DNA from: Ignelater luminosus
Taxonomy: Eukaryota; Arthropoda; Insecta; Coleoptera; Elateridae
Reading direction: 5' to 3'
Length of the DNA: 64,000 nucleotides
NCBI GenBank assembly: GCA_011009095.1
Contig: VTPC01091312.1
Location: 142,113 to 206,112, forward strand
Part shown: one piece after another, positions 62,101 through 64,000 of the stretch
Position numbering within the stretch: the first letter of the stretch is position 1
Layout of the letters: the number at the start of each line of letters is the position of its first letter
Notes under the pieces: model-generated
Databases searched by the model: none
Seen by the model: only the letters and a program-made list of their open reading frames with translations
Told to the model about the DNA's origin: nothing
Made by a program: the position numbers and the translations under genes

Positions 62101-63253
62101 CCAAAATTGAATTAATAGTCTTTGACTAATTGGTCACGATCTTTTCACATGTTACATTTGGGATTTGTCTAATTGTTTTTATCTACTATTAAATACATAT
62201 GATGATGATAACATATATTTATATAATTTGATTAATTGAGAGTTGGTTTGAAAACAACAAAAGTGAAGACCTAAATTCCAGAAGCTTTCAGATATGAATT
62301 GTAAACGGCCTCTTTGACAACAATGATAGTGATGCCAAAATAAACCGATAAACTTTCTATTATCTAACTAAGTAATTAAATTAAGTTCTTTTACAGACGA
62401 AAACTAATTAACAAGATATTTGCAATAAAGACCGTTTGAGTATAATAAAAATTATTCATAAACATTTTTACTGACTCAAAGGTTATTATGACACTTTCCT
62501 TCTTACAGAATTAACACAATAATTGAATTATTGTTGACTGATATAACAATATTATCTCAAATTATCAATTTTATATTCAGGAAATACTAATCATTGTTCT
62601 AATTATTCAAGGCAAATTCCCTTCTACAAAACATGTTGAGGCAAAAACATACAATTGTAATAATTGAAATGTTGTTAGGGAAATTTTTGTTTTAATTTAC
62701 AGACTTCACATTATTCTATACAGTAAGCTGCTTGTACCTTTCTTACCTACCATACACCTATCTTTCGAAGCCTCACGAATTTATTTGGTTAGAATGTTAA
62801 CCAAATATATAATTTTTGATATTCTTGAGTTATGCTATAATCAGTACACTAGGTATAATACAATTTTTCAAAGTTACAACGTTCAGTAAAAAAAAGGAAA
62901 AAGGAGTAATTAAAGTAATATTCATACAAATAAATAATAGAAATTAAGATTAGACTTAGAAACTAACATACTTAACAAAAAAAATTAAGTTTATTGCAGT
63001 CACTCCCAAATTTTGCTAACATGAAATTTCGAGAATCTCAACAATCAATAAAATTACACTTTTTAAGTTGCGTTTTCAACAAGACTTCTGATTACAAGAT
63101 ATGTTAGTACCAAAATTATTAAAGATATAACTGTAATCTATTTACCTCTTTTGGATAGAATGGGGCTTGTAAAGACACACAAATTGCATTGCAAAAGTCT
63201 GCGATACCAATTACTACTAGAGTTAACCACTGACGTCTTGTAAAATGTCGCAT
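53114..63253 (-). CDS. SLC18B1-like major-facilitator transporter (510 aa, 8 exons)
   Basis: Exons in order of translation: 63146-63253, 59415-59584, 59208-59355, 56726-56909, 56347-56653, 55928-56023, 53521-53832, 53114-53321. All introns are GT-AG, the phases agree, and the total is 1533 bases. An in-frame TAG 9 bases before the ATG supports the start. The product has about 12 membrane helices. The first follows MRHFTRRQWL, and APFYPKEAENKG closes it, the PF(F/Y)P.EAE.KG signature I know from SLC18B1 proteins. Loop 2-3 (GAHLNKMGPK) and loop 8-9 (GWICDRIATPK) are the two major-facilitator A-type motifs. Helix 5 has GFGLIVGPTVGGALY; helix 11 has GAFIGPSLSGILYD. The last exon adds about 68 polar residues, presumably cytosolic. 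Vertebrate SLC18B1 has been described as a vesicular polyamine transporter, so proton-coupled export into vesicles is a fair guess. Substrate cannot be read from the sequence. No lesion is visible. Confidence 0.93.
53842..55920. other. Intron 6 of the transporter gene, with a degenerate repeat tract
   Basis: About 2.1 kb. Between 54540 and 54850 there are many loosely related words of the type CTACAAGAGCCTGAAAG, CTGAAGATCCTCCAAGGTGCTGGAG and GAGCCTGAAGAATTG, suggesting an old minisatellite. No alternative exon is seen. Confidence 0.45.
56910..59207. other. Intron 3 of the transporter gene
   Basis: About 2.3 kb. An 82-codon open frame on the plus strand (57369-57617) matches nothing I know. 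No further exon or repeat element is clear. Confidence 0.5.
59585..63145. other. Intron 1 of the transporter gene (3.56 kb)
   Basis: The longest intron, AT-rich throughout. First introns of this kind often hold enhancers, but nothing specific can be named. No transposase or reverse-transcriptase words were found. Confidence 0.55.
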
Positions 63254-63700
63254 TGTTACTATCTATATTTTTCTGTATTACTTCACAATTTTAAAATAAC
63301 TTAAAACTTTTCTTAAGCAACACAGTCTTTTTTTCTCACACTTGTTTAAAAGTTGAATTATATACCTTTCGTTTACTTTAATTTTTTACGTAGTACATTG
63401 AGGAGCATGAAATATCCGCGTTTTCATATTGGCACCAAAATAAAACCAAATTAATTTAATAAAACTTCACTTAATAAAATGTTTATAAAATTAACAACAC
63501 TTTTATAAATTAAAAAAGTTAAACTTTAAAGTTTCTACGAAATAAGATTTTATTCGTGGTAATAAACGTCTGTTTCCTCACAAGAATAAAACGAAACTAA
63601 ATCTCTAAAATATCGAAAATTTTAAAGCCATCACGTTCTAGATAATTTCTTATGGTTTATTGACTCTAAATATCCAGCGCGAAAATTAAATTCCAATTAT
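63254..63700 (-). promoter_or_regulatory. Candidate 5' leader and promoter of the transporter gene
   Basis: The minus-strand sequence upstream of the ATG holds a CCAAT word within TAACCAATGAAATAATTGG (63690-63712) and a TTTTCGCGC word (63677-63685) that resembles an E2F-type site. No TATA box at a fixed distance is evident. The transcription start cannot be placed; a non-coding exon beyond the window is possible. Confidence 0.25.
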
Positions 63701-64000
63701 TTCATTGGTTAATCTGTATAATTGGTGGGATTAAGTTCAAAGTGTAAAAGGTTCATCACTATGCCATGTGATAACAAGAAAATTATTGTGGCAGATTTTG
63801 TAGAAGAATCTAAAGAAATTTTAAATAATTATTGCTAACAACTACTAAGCTTTTTTTAACATAATTGTTTAGTGTCTAATGTCTTTATCTTGATACATGA
63901 TTTTGTTTTCACTTTTATTATAATTAACTAATTGAGAAAAAACGTTTGCTTCTGTCTAGACTTAGACATGCGACATCCTAAATTTTGTTGTTAACAAAAA

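Noticed and set aside
1..64000. CRISPR arrays, tRNA or rRNA genes, bacterial operons
   Set aside because: No regularly spaced direct repeats with unique spacers, no tRNA-like clover-leaf boxes and no ribosomal RNA words were noticed; the gene structure is eukaryotic.

Overview
The window is AT-rich, intron-rich animal DNA, most likely from an insect. It holds one clear cellular gene, with short exons, canonical GT-AG introns and an insect-like SLC18B1 protein. The rest is mostly DNA transposons of families common in insects (Tc1/mariner, pogo, hAT, FLYWCH-type MULE), non-LTR retrotransposon debris, foldback repeats and two runs of N. I see no bacterial-style operons, no CRISPR array, no rRNA gene and no tRNA gene. 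I cannot fix the order or species from the sequence alone.

Layout. 0-10 kb: foldback element at 1.2-1.7 kb, reverse-transcriptase scraps at 3.9 and 7.2-7.8 kb, and a Tc1/mariner-superfamily relic at 6.0-6.35 kb. 10-18 kb: a possible promoter/first exon (9.9-10.06 kb), a GC-richer degenerate island (11.3-12.7 kb), a gap, a possible short coding exon at 14.76 kb and a CCTAAC-rich tract. 18.1-20.2 kb: a hAT deletion derivative with recognisable terminal repeats, beside an old mariner relic. 23.27-27.10 kb: a complete-looking Mutator-like element (MULE) with a 9-bp target duplication, GC-rich repeated ends and an intact two-exon FLYWCH/MULE transposase. 28.45-29.04 kb: an open frame I do not recognise. 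33.5-34.45 kb: LINE debris. 41.08-42.50 kb: a broken Tc1-like element. 46.1-47.55 kb: a pogo/jerky-like transposase relic. 48.1-52.0 kb: a hairpin-rich MITE, then an old transposase relic split by two younger TA-inserting elements, a Tc1-like copy and a nearly intact mariner, only 24 bp apart.

The cellular gene lies on the minus strand (coding 63253 to 53114). It encodes a 510-residue, 12-helix major-facilitator transporter of the SLC18B1 type in eight exons whose phases all agree. Its first intron is about 3.6 kb.

The genes do not form a shared pathway. The window is best read as one transporter gene next to a transposon-dense intergenic or intronic region. The MULE and the nested Tc1/mariner stack are the most rewarding places to look further.
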